35,098 bases of DNA from Novosphingobium sp. SCN 66-18 (GCA_001725355.1 MEGD01000033.1:3029-38126), one strand, 5' to 3'; counted from the first letter of the stretch, positions 17,077 to 25,603 are shown. Made by a program: numbers and translations. Notes: a model not told the origin generated them from the letters alone.

Positions 17077-18081
17077 TTACGCGAGATCGACGGATTGCAG
17101 CGGCCGCTCCGGTGGCACGCGGGGCCGGAACAGGCCGGTCACAAGACCCAATGCGGTGCTGTTCCACACGAGAAACGAATAAGGGACGAGTTCCAGCGAA
17201 CGCCGGCGCCACCAGAACCACGCCATCGGCGCGAGAGCATAGGGCACGGACAACCACCAGGGCGCCCGCGCCACCAGAAGCAGGGCAAGCAGAACCCACC
17301 AGCCCAGTACGGCCACGCCCTTGCGGATATGGCCCAGCCGCCGCAAAACGACCGCGAGATGCGGCCTGCCCAGCGCGGCACGCAGCACTTCACCGGTCGC
17401 ACCGGTATAGCCCGACCGGATGCGCCGCATCAGCAGGCGATAGCCCTGCGTGGTATAGCCATAGTGCCGCACCGCCGGCACATCGATACGGGCAAGCTTC
17501 CACCCCCGCGCCGCCAGCCGGGCCGCCAGTTCGAATTCCTCGAAGGCATGGAGGTTGCGGTCCGCGAAGTACCCCGCCGCGCGCACGGCATCGACGCGAT
17601 ACAGCCCGCCGCAATCGAGCCGGTCCACATCGCCGGGCTGCCAGTCGCTGCCTTCGGCCACCTTGGCCGCGCGGATCTTGAACTCGGCGTTGGTGGCATT
17701 CATTTCGCGCACCCGCCCCCCCACGCCCGCATGGCCTGGATGATCACGCAGAAAGGCGATGCCCGCATCGATGAAGGCGGGATCGAGTTCCATGTCTCCA
17801 TCGAGCAGATAGAAGAACTCGCCGGTCGCGTGCTGGAAAGCGAGTTGCGCCCCCGCACCGCAGCACCGCTCGTCCAGGTTGGCAAGCTGCACGATGCGGA
17901 TCGGGAAAGTCCGGGCGATTTCCAAAGTCCGGTCGGTCGATCCGCTGTCGGCCAGCACCACGTCGCCACCCACACGCGCCACGGCGGCCAGCGCACTGGC
18001 GATCGCGGCGGCGATGTGCTCCTCCTCGTTCAGCGCCTTGATCCCGATCGTCAGCAACGGCCGATCCTGCCCCTGTTCCAT
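17077..18081 (-). CDS. GT2 family glycosyltransferase
   Basis: A 334-residue inverting GT-A glycosyltransferase. LLTIGIKALNEEEHI starts the nucleotide-binding fold, DSGSTD (45-50) and DGDMELD (94-100) are the substrate/metal acidic motifs, and CGGLYRVDAVRAAG followed by FEEFELAARLAARGWKL corresponds to the acceptor region. The C-terminal third has hydrophobic segments (about 255-320), so it should work at the inner membrane, adding a sugar to a lipid-linked repeat unit. ExoA-like transferases are the nearest type I recognise. The ATG at 18081 lies 11 nt after the flippase stop, making this the last gene of the minus-strand operon. The donor sugar is unknown. Confidence 0.85.
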   Translation of the reverse strand: MEQGQDRPLLTIGIKALNEEEHIAAAIASALAAVARVGGDVVLADSGSTDRTLEIARTFPIRIVQLANLDERCCGAGAQLAFQHATGEFFYLLDGDMELDPAFIDAGIAFLRDHPGHAGVGGRVREMNATNAEFKIRAAKVAEGSDWQPGDVDRLDCGGLYRVDAVRAAGYFADRNLHAFEEFELAARLAARGWKLARIDVPAVRHYGYTTQGYRLLMRRIRSGYTGATGEVLRAALGRPHLAVVLRRLGHIRKGVAVLGWWVLLALLLVARAPWWLSVPYALAPMAWFWWRRRSLELVPYSFLVWNSTALGLVTGLFRPRVPPERPLQSVDLA

Positions 18082-18092
18082 CTCTACCGTCC

Positions 18093-19379
18093 CTAACGCG
18101 CCCAAGCGCCAGCCACTTCGCCGCCCCTGGCGCCGGGATCGGGCCGCCGCGCCGAAGCGATCCATTGCCACGCCTTGCGCCATACCCAGTACAGGAACAC
18201 CAGTTCTCCGCCCAGTACGCCCGCCACCGACCAGATCGGCTGCGCGAACACCAGAACCGTCGCCACCGTGGCGATGGAAAACGCGGCGGAATAGATGCTG
18301 GCCATCGCCAGAGGCCGAAATGCGCCGGCAGCCTGCAACAGCGCGCTTTCGGGCGTGCGGATGGCGCGGATGAAAGCCACCGTCAACCACGATGCGGCCC
18401 CCGTCACCAGCACGGGCATGGCATAATGCGCCGGAAACAGCAGGCGCGGGGCGAACAGGAACAGCGCCAGCACCGCCAGCCCCACCAGCAGGCACACACC
18501 CGCCAGCACCATCCGGAACAGCCGCAAGGCGTGCGCGGCCGAATCCACCGCGCCTTCGCCCAGTTGCCGGGCCATCTGCGCGCGCTCGAACTCCATCAGC
18601 GCATTGGTCGCCACGGTGATCGGACGGATCAGCAATTGCGTCGCCGCGATCGGCGCGAACGCCGCCGGCCCGCAGATGGCCGTCACCAGATAGGCATGGC
18701 AGTTCACCGTTGCCTCGGTTGAAACCACCCCGGCCAGGGACCAGCTCGAATGCTCGCGCCATACCCGGCGATAGCCCCGCAGCACCGCTGGTGTGGGCGC
18801 GATCAGCAGCGCCGAGGCATAGGGTCTGCCCAGCGCGCCGATCCCGGCCACAGTCGCCACCAGCAATACCAGATAGGCATGGTCGAGCGTGATCGCCTCC
18901 AGCGTGAACAGCAGGCCGATCCCCCCCATCAGCGACACCGCATAGACCACGTCCGAAGCGATGGTGCGCGTCTGGTGTCCCAGCGCGTAGGCGTGGGCGC
19001 GGCCCAGCCAGCGGACGAGGCCCAGCGAAGCGAAGAAGGCGAAGATCACCGATGCTTCCGCCGGAAAACCCGTCGCGAGCGCCAGCGCGGCGAACCCGAC
19101 CGTCGCGATCGCCGCACCGACAACGCTGGCCATCAGCACCGCCTTTGCCGCCTGGTCCGCCCCCTGCTCCCGCCGTTGCGTCATGAACACCAGCAGCGGC
19201 GCGCAGAACATCGCGCTCCACACGCTCGTTGCCAGTGTCGCCGCTATCAGCAGGAACGAAAAGCCGCCGAACGCCGCCGGCGGCAACGATCGCAGCAGCA
19301 GCAGCGAAAGCAGGAACTGCGCGCCCGCCGTCGCCACCGGGCCAAGCGCGGCAAGGACGTAACGCGCCAGTCGGTTCAT
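18093..19379 (-). CDS. Wzx-like oligosaccharide flippase / polysaccharide export membrane protein
   Basis: A 428-residue polytopic protein with about 12 hydrophobic segments, beginning MNRLARYVLAALGPVATAGAQFLLSLLLLRSLPPAAFGGFSFL, the usual opening of the MOP/Wzx superfamily. It would move undecaprenyl-linked repeat units across the inner membrane. The start is the ATG at 19379, whose ATGA overlaps the stop of the preceding ligase/polymerase gene by 4 nt; an upstream in-frame ATG at 19412 would intrude further into that gene. It sits between a Wzy-like gene and a GT2 gene. The other flippase in the window (29827-31254) is clearly different in sequence. Confidence 0.8.
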   Translation of the reverse strand: MNRLARYVLAALGPVATAGAQFLLSLLLLRSLPPAAFGGFSFLLIAATLATSVWSAMFCAPLLVFMTQRREQGADQAAKAVLMASVVGAAIATVGFAALALATGFPAEASVIFAFFASLGLVRWLGRAHAYALGHQTRTIASDVVYAVSLMGGIGLLFTLEAITLDHAYLVLLVATVAGIGALGRPYASALLIAPTPAVLRGYRRVWREHSSWSLAGVVSTEATVNCHAYLVTAICGPAAFAPIAATQLLIRPITVATNALMEFERAQMARQLGEGAVDSAAHALRLFRMVLAGVCLLVGLAVLALFLFAPRLLFPAHYAMPVLVTGAASWLTVAFIRAIRTPESALLQAAGAFRPLAMASIYSAAFSIATVATVLVFAQPIWSVAGVLGGELVFLYWVWRKAWQWIASARRPDPGARGGEVAGAWAR

Positions 19380-20695
19380 GAAAGCGCGTGTCGCATACTC
19401 GCCGTGGCCCATGGCGAGCTGACGCGACGGCGGTCGGCGCGATCGGCCTCGGCCTTCAACGCGGGGATGAGCGCCAGCGCGAACATCAGCATCACCTGCA
19501 TGATCACGTCACGGTCGAACAGGCTGGATTCCGTGGTGTTGTGCATGAACGCGAACATGATGAACGCGATCACGATGGCCACACGTTGCGCCTTCAGCCG
19601 ATGGTCGCTGAACACCTGGACCAACGGCACGACGATCACCGAGGCAACCACCAGCAGCGCGCCCGGAACGCCGATCTGGACCGCCAGATCGAGGAACCCG
19701 TTGTGGCCGTTCGCCAGTTCGGTGATCCAGCCCTTGGCGTATTTGAAGATCGGGCTGATCGGGCCGACGTTCCAGAACGAACCGTAGCCAGACCCCAGCC
19801 ACAGGTGATCGTTGAGGTAGGCCAGCAAGGCACGCCAGACCGAGGAACGCCCGGTCACCGCTTCGGGATCGCGCAACAGCGCTTCCAGCGGATTGCTGTA
19901 GAGATCGTTGAGCAGCGCAGCCGCCGCGAACACCACCATCAGCAGCGGGATGACATAGACGCGGCGGCGCGCAGGCAGCCGTTCAAAGGCGAAGCCGGCC
20001 AGCACGGCCACGCCGATCAGGCCAAGCGAGGTCTTGGAGTGCGAGAAGTAGAGGAATACCGCCGCCGCCACGATTCCGGCCACACGCGGCCAGAGCCATT
20101 TGCGCGGCGCGTCGAAGATCAGCAAAGGTATCAGCAGCGCGCTGACTTCGCCGGCGAAGTTCTTGTGCATCATGATGCCACGCCAGCTTCCCACCAGTTC
20201 CTTGTCGCCGATCGCGTTGGCCTGGTGAATCCCGAAATCGGGAAACAGCGCGACGGTGACGAAGTTGGCGAAAAGCGTGACGCAGAGCGCGATCCGCAGG
20301 ATGTTGACGGTCAATGCCGATCCGATCTGCCGGACGCTGACGAAGATGATCCAGATCACCAGCGTCGTCAGGATCATGCGCCGCAACGCGACCGAGGGAT
20401 CGATCGACCACGAAAGGCTGAGCCAGCACCAGCCGAGCGCCACGACCAGGGGAATCGGCACGGCGATCAACCGGCGCCATTCCGCCGGGCGAAGGCCGAA
20501 CAGAACCGCTGCCGTCAGCGCGAAATAGGCCAGCTGGCGCCCGGCGTTGCCCTCGCCCAGCATGGGCTGGTCGCTATAGACCATCAGCGGCCCAAGCAGC
20601 ACGAGCAGCAGCACCCCGCCAAGGCAGGCGGCGAGCAGTTGGCGGTTGGCCGGCTTTTCCAGGCGCCAGCCATCATCGCGCGCTTCGGTGTTCAT
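19376..20695 (-). CDS. O-antigen ligase / Wzy-like polymerase family protein (copy 1)
   Basis: A 439-residue membrane protein with about 10-12 predicted segments and the Wzy_C (PF04932) region: FSHSKTSLGLIGVAVLAG, TGRSSVWRALLAYLNDHLWLGSGYG, and GHNGFLDLAVQIGVPGALLV after a long periplasmic loop. Members either polymerise repeat units (ExoQ-like) or ligate polymer to lipid A-core; sequence does not decide. GGGGGAA lies 5 nt before the ATG at 20695, which overlaps the stop of copy 2 by 4 nt. Copies 1 and 2 share GSFWNVG, NGHNG, and the C-terminal HN.TES.L.DRD pattern, so they are tandem paralogues. Confidence 0.85.
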   Translation of the reverse strand: MNTEARDDGWRLEKPANRQLLAACLGGVLLLVLLGPLMVYSDQPMLGEGNAGRQLAYFALTAAVLFGLRPAEWRRLIAVPIPLVVALGWCWLSLSWSIDPSVALRRMILTTLVIWIIFVSVRQIGSALTVNILRIALCVTLFANFVTVALFPDFGIHQANAIGDKELVGSWRGIMMHKNFAGEVSALLIPLLIFDAPRKWLWPRVAGIVAAAVFLYFSHSKTSLGLIGVAVLAGFAFERLPARRRVYVIPLLMVVFAAAALLNDLYSNPLEALLRDPEAVTGRSSVWRALLAYLNDHLWLGSGYGSFWNVGPISPIFKYAKGWITELANGHNGFLDLAVQIGVPGALLVVASVIVVPLVQVFSDHRLKAQRVAIVIAFIMFAFMHNTTESSLFDRDVIMQVMLMFALALIPALKAEADRADRRRVSSPWATASMRHALS

Positions 20696-22089
20696 AGAGT
20701 TCCCCCAACCATTGCGGCATTGGTATCGGCCACCACGGCATCCGCGCCGCCGCGCGTTTCCACCGCCCCCTTGCTCCGGACGGCTTTCGCTTCACCCGAC
20801 GCGCGCAGCAGCGCAGCCAGTTGGCCGAGAGCAAACATCAGATGCACTTCCAGCAAAGCGTCTCGATCCAGCAGCGTCGATTCCGTCAGATTGTGACCGA
20901 AGGCGAACACGATCACCGAAACGATCCACGCCGCCGCCCCCCGTGGCAACGTCAGGCTCGTCAGCAGGCTCGTCAGCGGCGAAACGAACACGGCGAGCAT
21001 GACCAGGGCAAGGCCGACCGGCCCGATCGTGACCAGCAAGTCCAGGTAGCCGTTATGGCCGTTGCCCAGCCGCGCGACCCAGTCCTGATTGTATCGGAAC
21101 ACGGGGCCATCCAGCCCGACGTTCCAGAACGAACCGAACCCGGCGCCCCAGGGATGATCGTACCAATAGTCCAGCACCACCGGCCAGATCACCACGCGCC
21201 CCGTCAGCAGCGACTGGTCGGGGCTGTAGAGCGGCGCCACGATCACACCCCACCGGGTCGTGACGAAATAGCTTATGCCCGCACCGGCAACCATCGCCAG
21301 GGGGACGAGGAAGGCGCGATAGGCCGGGCTGTACAGCAGGTAAAGCCAGCCCGTGCCGATCGCCACCAGCAGAATGTTCATCGATGTCTTGGAACCGGTC
21401 CTGTACAGGAAATAGCTGCTGCCGGCCAACACCGCCGCGCGGGGAAGCAGGCGCCAGTGGTTGCCGCCGAACACGAATGCCAGAACCGTGACCGCGCACA
21501 AGGCTCCGGTGTAGTTCTTGTGCTCCAGCAATCCGCGCCAGCACCCGACCAGGTTGAGGTCCATCCTCTCCCCTTCCTGATGGACTGCCACTGGGCTGGC
21601 CGCGACCGCTGCGAAATTGAGCACCAGCGCCACCGCCAGGATGATCCGCAAGGCCGCCATCGATCGCCGGAAGCCCAGTTCATCGCATATCCGGAAGATC
21701 GACCAGATAAGGATCGCGGTCAGCAGCAGCCGGCGCATCCCGATGCCGGGATCGGCCGACCAGAACAACGTGACCGCCGACCACACGAGCACCAGCGCCA
21801 TGCTCGGCGGAAGGACCCAAAGCCGCTGCATGTTGTTGTAGCACTGCGATCCCAGGATCAGCATGACGAAAATCGAGATATACCAGAACTGGCGCGTGCT
21901 GTCGCCCATCGCGGTTGCCGGATCGGCAACCCGCACCTGCAAGGGCCGGGTGCCGATCACGAGCATTCCGAACAGCATGACCATCGCGATCAGGGCGATG
22001 ACCCTGCGCACGCGCGCGGGCGACATCAGCGCCATCAGCGGCGGCGGCGGCATGTTGAGCAGATAGTGCCTGTTGTTCGCCCCGCGCAT
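20692..22089 (-). CDS. O-antigen ligase / Wzy-like polymerase family protein (copy 2)
   Basis: A 465-residue polytopic inner-membrane protein of the same family as copy 1: SKTSMNILLVAIG, TGRVVIWPVVLDYWYDHPWGAGFG, GSFWNVG, NGHNGYLDLLVTIGPVGLALV, and HNLTESTLLDRD. The start is taken at the ATG at 22089, overlapping the stop of the upstream GT4 gene by one base (TGATG); longer readings add Arg/Gly-rich sequence inside the GT4 gene. The hydrophilic C-terminal tail (about 35 residues) is longer than in copy 1. Its role is polymerisation or ligation of the lipid-linked glycan. Confidence 0.85.
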   Translation of the reverse strand: MRGANNRHYLLNMPPPPLMALMSPARVRRVIALIAMVMLFGMLVIGTRPLQVRVADPATAMGDSTRQFWYISIFVMLILGSQCYNNMQRLWVLPPSMALVLVWSAVTLFWSADPGIGMRRLLLTAILIWSIFRICDELGFRRSMAALRIILAVALVLNFAAVAASPVAVHQEGERMDLNLVGCWRGLLEHKNYTGALCAVTVLAFVFGGNHWRLLPRAAVLAGSSYFLYRTGSKTSMNILLVAIGTGWLYLLYSPAYRAFLVPLAMVAGAGISYFVTTRWGVIVAPLYSPDQSLLTGRVVIWPVVLDYWYDHPWGAGFGSFWNVGLDGPVFRYNQDWVARLGNGHNGYLDLLVTIGPVGLALVMLAVFVSPLTSLLTSLTLPRGAAAWIVSVIVFAFGHNLTESTLLDRDALLEVHLMFALGQLAALLRASGEAKAVRSKGAVETRGGADAVVADTNAAMVGGTL

Positions 22090-23243
22090 CAGACCGCCAA
22101 TGCCTCGTATGCGTCGACAACCGCATCGAACCGCGCTTCCTCCGCGATCCGCCGCGCAGCCGCGCTCCACCGCCGGTAAGCGGCGGAATCGTTCAGCACC
22201 GCGGTGATCGCCCCGGCCAGGGCGGCATCGTCGTCAAGCGGAACCACGATGCCGCAGGCGTCGCCACCTTCCGCCGTGACCGCTTCCACCTGCTCGGGCA
22301 CATTCGAAACGATCAGCGGCAATCCTACGCGCGCGGCTTCGATCAGCCCGAGACTGTGCCCTTCGAACCTGCTGACCTGCACGAACACATCGCCCCCGGC
22401 CAGAATGGCAAGCGCCTCGCGCCGGGGGCGGACGCCAAGGAAGCGGACCCGCTCCGCAATGCCCAGTTGCTCCGCCAGCGCCCGCAATTCCGCCTCGTCA
22501 GGCCCGGTCCCGACAATATCGAGCGAAGCATCCGGCACCTCCGCCAGCGCGCGGAGCAGCATCGGGTAGTTTTTCTGATAGGCCAGCCGCCCGGTACTGA
22601 CGATCCGTCGCTGGGTTGGCGCATCCCTGACTTCACCGGCCATGCCGGAAAGATAGGTTTCGATATCGGGCGGCAGCGCGTTGCGGATCGCCCGGCGTTT
22701 GGCGCGGTACGCGGCCGGCTTGCTGGCCAGCGACGCGGACACGGCGTGCGACACGCTGATGATCGCGCGGACATTGCGCAACTGCCCGGACCACGCATCG
22801 AGCCGGTTAAGCAGCGGCGCGTGCGTTTCGACCGGCGAATGATGGGAAATGGCAACGCGCGTCGCGGGGCTGCTCCAGCGCGCCACGATCGGCACCAGGA
22901 CATTGGCGGCGGGCATCGCCGTCACCACCAGCCGCGGTTCATGCGCTCTGAGCCATCGCGCCAGCGCGAACACCAGACGAACGGCACGGACGGGATTGCG
23001 CAGTGGCCCGGAAACGAAATGGAGCCAGCTCCGCCCGGCTCCGCTACCATCTCCGCCACCCGCCTCTCCCCAGCGCGGCGGATAGAACGCGACGCATTGG
23101 GTCTCGAAGCCGCGCTCGGCCAGCGCATCGGCGAGATTGCCCCACAGTTCACGAATGCCACCGGACGGGTGCGTTGCAGCAAACACGATCATTCCGCGTG
23201 CCCGATGGGCCTGCCCCTGTGTCAACGATCGGGACATGCCCAC
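22089..23243 (-). CDS. GT4 family glycosyltransferase (copy 1)
   Basis: A 384-residue GT-B retaining glycosyltransferase, first gene of the five-gene minus-strand polysaccharide operon. The Rossmann opening is IVFAATHPSGGIRELWGNLADAL; the C-terminal donor domain has IVSTGRLAYQKNYPMLL and the signature FEGHSLGLIEAARVGLPLIVSN with the E-x7-E pair. It is cytosolic or membrane-associated and adds a sugar from an NDP donor that cannot be predicted. GGAGG lies 5 nt before GTG at 23243 and 11 nt before ATG at 23237; spacing favours the GTG, but the ATG is possible. A sigma70 promoter lies at 23303-23331. Confidence 0.87.
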   Translation of the reverse strand: MGMSRSLTQGQAHRARGMIVFAATHPSGGIRELWGNLADALAERGFETQCVAFYPPRWGEAGGGDGSGAGRSWLHFVSGPLRNPVRAVRLVFALARWLRAHEPRLVVTAMPAANVLVPIVARWSSPATRVAISHHSPVETHAPLLNRLDAWSGQLRNVRAIISVSHAVSASLASKPAAYRAKRRAIRNALPPDIETYLSGMAGEVRDAPTQRRIVSTGRLAYQKNYPMLLRALAEVPDASLDIVGTGPDEAELRALAEQLGIAERVRFLGVRPRREALAILAGGDVFVQVSRFEGHSLGLIEAARVGLPLIVSNVPEQVEAVTAEGGDACGIVVPLDDDAALAGAITAVLNDSAAYRRWSAAARRIAEEARFDAVVDAYEALAV

Positions 23244-23302
23244 CTGTTCCTCCAGAACAAAGTCGTCCAGCGCGTTTCCCGATGCACGAAAACTACCGCA
23301 TC

Positions 23303-23331
23303 ACCATAGATGCCGGGTACTTGCCCGTCAA
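23303..23331 (-). promoter_or_regulatory. Sigma70 promoter of the minus-strand polysaccharide operon
   Basis: On the minus strand: TTGACG (23326-23331), 17-nt spacer, TATGGT (23303-23308). The -35 is 5/6 and the -10 is 4/6 to consensus at ideal spacing. The predicted start near 23296 gives a leader of about 50 nt to the GT4 gene. The same 193-nt region must also drive the divergent peptidase gene, for which I saw no convincing promoter. Confidence 0.6.
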
Positions 23332-23436
23332 ATAGAGACATGGATTACCAAAGGTTACGTCGCGCTTAACTAAGAAGCGTTACCCGGCCCAAACCCTGCA
23401 TGCGGCAAACAGCGGACGTTCATCATGGAGCGTCCG

Positions 23437-24513
23437 ATGCGCCTGTTCTATACCGTACTGGCCGGCCTGTGGCTGGCAAGCGGCAACGCAGAAGCGAAAA
23501 GCCCAGCCGACGGCGGAAGTTTCATTCCGCTGGGCGCTCCCGCATCCGCTCCGCTGGGCTTCACCCAGATGTGCGAACGCGATACGGAATTGTGCCTCGC
23601 CGGGGCAACGAGCATCGCCGCCGCGCTCAGCCCGCCAACCGAAAGCGCGCCACTTGTGGTCATGGCTTCGGCACCACCCGCGTTCGATCGCGAAGGCGCG
23701 GGTTATCGTCGCTTGCGCGTGACGGCGGATGACTTGTCGCGCTTCGGGAAGGACAACCCCGTCGATCGCTTCGGTCTCGTCCGTCTTCTGGTCGGGGACG
23801 CGGCCGCGACAGCGACCTCTCCAGTCGCAACCGCCCCCTGCCCGCCCGCGGCTGGCTGGACGGAAAGCCTTGCTCCCGATGTCCCGTGCGACCAGGTGAG
23901 CGACGCGATACCATCGCAAACCCGGGGACTGGCGACGGCAGCCTTCGTCACGCTGGTTCCGCAGCCGTTGCAGCCTGCGGCGCCCGCGATAGCGCTTCCC
24001 CCGCTCGATGGGGAGCCTGCGAAACCGGCGGACGCAGCCTTTGACGGAAAGGCGGCATTCGCGCTGATCGGCAAGGTCAACCGCAACGTCAACGATGCCG
24101 TCGTCCAGGTGGAAGACATCAATTCCACGGGCGAGGAAGACCGCTGGAACCGTCTGGGTTACGGCTGGCGGCCCGCCGGCGATTGCGAGGACATTGCGAT
24201 CGAGAAGCGCATGCGCCTGATGGAAATGGGCTTCCCCGCCGACCGGCTGTTTCTGGCCGTGGCCTACAAGTACCGGGCCGGGTTGCACACCGTTCTGATC
24301 GCGCGCCTGCCCGATGGCGATTACGTGCTCGACAGTCTCGTGCGCAAGGTCAGGCCATGGTCGAAGGTGACGTACCAGTGGCTTCGCGTGCAGACGCCCG
24401 GCGATCCGTTGGTGTGGCGAGGCCTGACCCCGGCGCCGGCGGCCGCGCCGACCGTCCGCATCGCCAGCAGCGATAGCGGAGAGGCCGCGATACCGCCCCA
24501 GCCGGCGGCCTGA
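23437..24513 (+). CDS. Secreted BTLCP transglutaminase-like cysteine peptidase with a long insertion
   Basis: A 358-residue exported protein. Signal peptide MRLFYTVLAGLWLASGNAEA; family N-terminus (FIPLGAPASAPLGFTQMCERD with Cys46 and Cys53); then about 160 residues rich in Pro/Ala/Thr with little similarity to the family; then the catalytic core: LIGKVNRNVN, GDCEDIAIEKR (Cys250), LHTVLI (His284), YVLDSL (Asp299), the full Cys-His-Asp triad. Relatives are usually near 200 residues and include LapG, the periplasmic protease that releases surface adhesins. The ATG at 23437 has GGAG 6 nt upstream and begins the signal peptide; the ATG at 23425 adds four residues. It is single, divergent from the GT4 operon and ends 31 nt from the convergent pssE-like gene. 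Its target is unknown. Confidence 0.8.
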   Translation: MRLFYTVLAGLWLASGNAEAKSPADGGSFIPLGAPASAPLGFTQMCERDTELCLAGATSIAAALSPPTESAPLVVMASAPPAFDREGAGYRRLRVTADDLSRFGKDNPVDRFGLVRLLVGDAAATATSPVATAPCPPAAGWTESLAPDVPCDQVSDAIPSQTRGLATAAFVTLVPQPLQPAAPAIALPPLDGEPAKPADAAFDGKAAFALIGKVNRNVNDAVVQVEDINSTGEEDRWNRLGYGWRPAGDCEDIAIEKRMRLMEMGFPADRLFLAVAYKYRAGLHTVLIARLPDGDYVLDSLVRKVRPWSKVTYQWLRVQTPGDPLVWRGLTPAPAAAPTVRIASSDSGEAAIPPQPAA

Positions 24514-24544
24514 GCACGATCCGCGCCGGACAGGGCCCGCCAGA

Positions 24545-25024
24545 TCAGATTTTCCCGGTCGAAATATACCCCGTCAGCGCGTTGACCAGTTGTCCGCGCA
24601 CGGCATCGTCCCAATCCGCGCGCGGCGCTTCCAGCCGCTCGCGCAATGTCCGCGCCAGCGCCTCGTCGTCTTCGGCCACGTAAATGCCGGACCGGCCGGC
24701 AAGCGCGGCGACGGTCGCCATCTGGTGATCGTTGCGATGCTCGTGCAATGCCACGCGCCTTGGATAGAGGATCAACGGCTTGTGATGGCGCAACGCCATC
24801 AGCACCGTACCGATCCCGGCGTGCGACACGATGATGCTGGCGGCCCCGAATCGGGCCTCGAACTCGCGCGGCTCGATGAAATGTTGCCACTCCATATGGT
24901 CGGGCTGATAGGTGCCGCCACCGGTCTGCGCAAAGACGGGCTGCGCCAGATCCGGCGCAATGCCGTCCATGGCCCGGATCAGCCGGTCAAAGGGCAACTG
25001 CGTTCCGACGGTGACAAGAATCAA
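24545..25024 (-). CDS. PssE-like catalytic half of a split GT28-type glycosyltransferase
   Basis: A 159-residue protein equal to the C-terminal donor-binding domain of GT28 enzymes (MurG/Alg13-like): MILVTVGTQLPFDRLI opening, then VSHAGIGTVLMALRHHKPLILYPR, the nucleotide-sugar binding loop. It needs a partner for membrane anchoring and acceptor binding, provided by the adjacent PssD-like gene. PssD/PssE pairs in rhizobia are associated with glucuronosyl transfer in acidic exopolysaccharide, which suggests but does not prove a uronic-acid donor. The start codon is TTG at 25024, overlapping the PssD stop as TTGA, with GGGGG upstream; translation is therefore probably coupled. Confidence 0.8.
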   Translation of the reverse strand: MILVTVGTQLPFDRLIRAMDGIAPDLAQPVFAQTGGGTYQPDHMEWQHFIEPREFEARFGAASIIVSHAGIGTVLMALRHHKPLILYPRRVALHEHRNDHQMATVAALAGRSGIYVAEDDEALARTLRERLEAPRADWDDAVRGQLVNALTGYISTGKI

Positions 25025-25473
25025 ATGACTGCCCCCAGAAAATAGAGCCCTTGGTCGGGGTTAGCCAGGTGTTGCCATTGCGTCACCCGCAGGGTTGCGA
25101 AATAGCGGGCCATCCGCCCGCTGGCCGAAAGCTCTTCGGAATTGGCGATGCTGTCGATCCACACTGTCCGCCGCCCCAGCACACGCCCCGCGATCAGGCA
25201 GGCCAGCCCCGGAAACGCGCCGGTGGACACTATCACCTCCGGGCGATGGCGCAGCACCAGCGCAAAGGCGCACCACATCGTCCGCAAGGCCGCGACGGGG
25301 CCGTTGCGGTTGGAATCAGGAATGCTGAGGACGTCCTCGATGCCTTCCCTCCAACCCAGCGCGGGATCGGTAGTGACGTAGCGGGTATCGAACTGGTCGA
25401 ATGCCGCGCGAAGACGCAGCAACTGCTCCCAGTGCCCTCCGCCGGATGCCACCGCCAGAACCTTGATCCCCAT
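25021..25473 (-). CDS. PssD-like membrane/acceptor half of a split glycosyltransferase
   Basis: A 150-residue Alg14/PssD-type protein: IKVLAVASGGGHWEQLLRL at the N-terminus, then VIVSTGAFPGLACLIAGRVLGRRTVWIDSIANSEELSASGRMAR, matching the N-terminal domain of MurG-like enzymes. In this family the protein anchors the PssE/Alg13-like catalytic half at the inner face of the membrane. The ATG at 25473 gives the usual family start but has a poorly spaced GAGG; the in-frame ATG at 25521 would add 16 residues (MQASLRSVWRRSRFED) and is possible. First gene of a two-gene unit with a promoter at 25604-25631. Confidence 0.8.
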   Translation of the reverse strand: MGIKVLAVASGGGHWEQLLRLRAAFDQFDTRYVTTDPALGWREGIEDVLSIPDSNRNGPVAALRTMWCAFALVLRHRPEVIVSTGAFPGLACLIAGRVLGRRTVWIDSIANSEELSASGRMARYFATLRVTQWQHLANPDQGLYFLGAVI

Positions 25474-25542
25474 ATCCTCGAATCTACTCCGACGCCAAAC
25501 CGATCGAAGGCTGGCTTGCATATCAACCTGCTACCATTGTTG

Positions 25543-25553
25543 CTGCACTGCAA
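25543..25553. promoter_or_regulatory. PhaR-like palindrome in the pssDE leader
   Basis: CTGCACTGCAA, one mismatch from CTGC-N3-GCAG, lying in the predicted leader between the promoter at 25604-25631 and the PssD-like gene. A bound repressor here would act as a roadblock. Factor assignment is inference. Confidence 0.3.
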
Positions 25554-25603
25554 TCAACCGAGGGCTGAAAATGAAGTGTACCATCATGGTGCGGTGAAAT
25601 TCG

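Noticed and set aside
18082-19221. Apparent N-terminal extension of the GT2 glycosyltransferase by 380 residues
   Set aside because: This stretch is the out-of-frame shadow of the flippase gene, which happens to stay open into the GT2 frame; GT2 proteins begin at the 18081 ATG.
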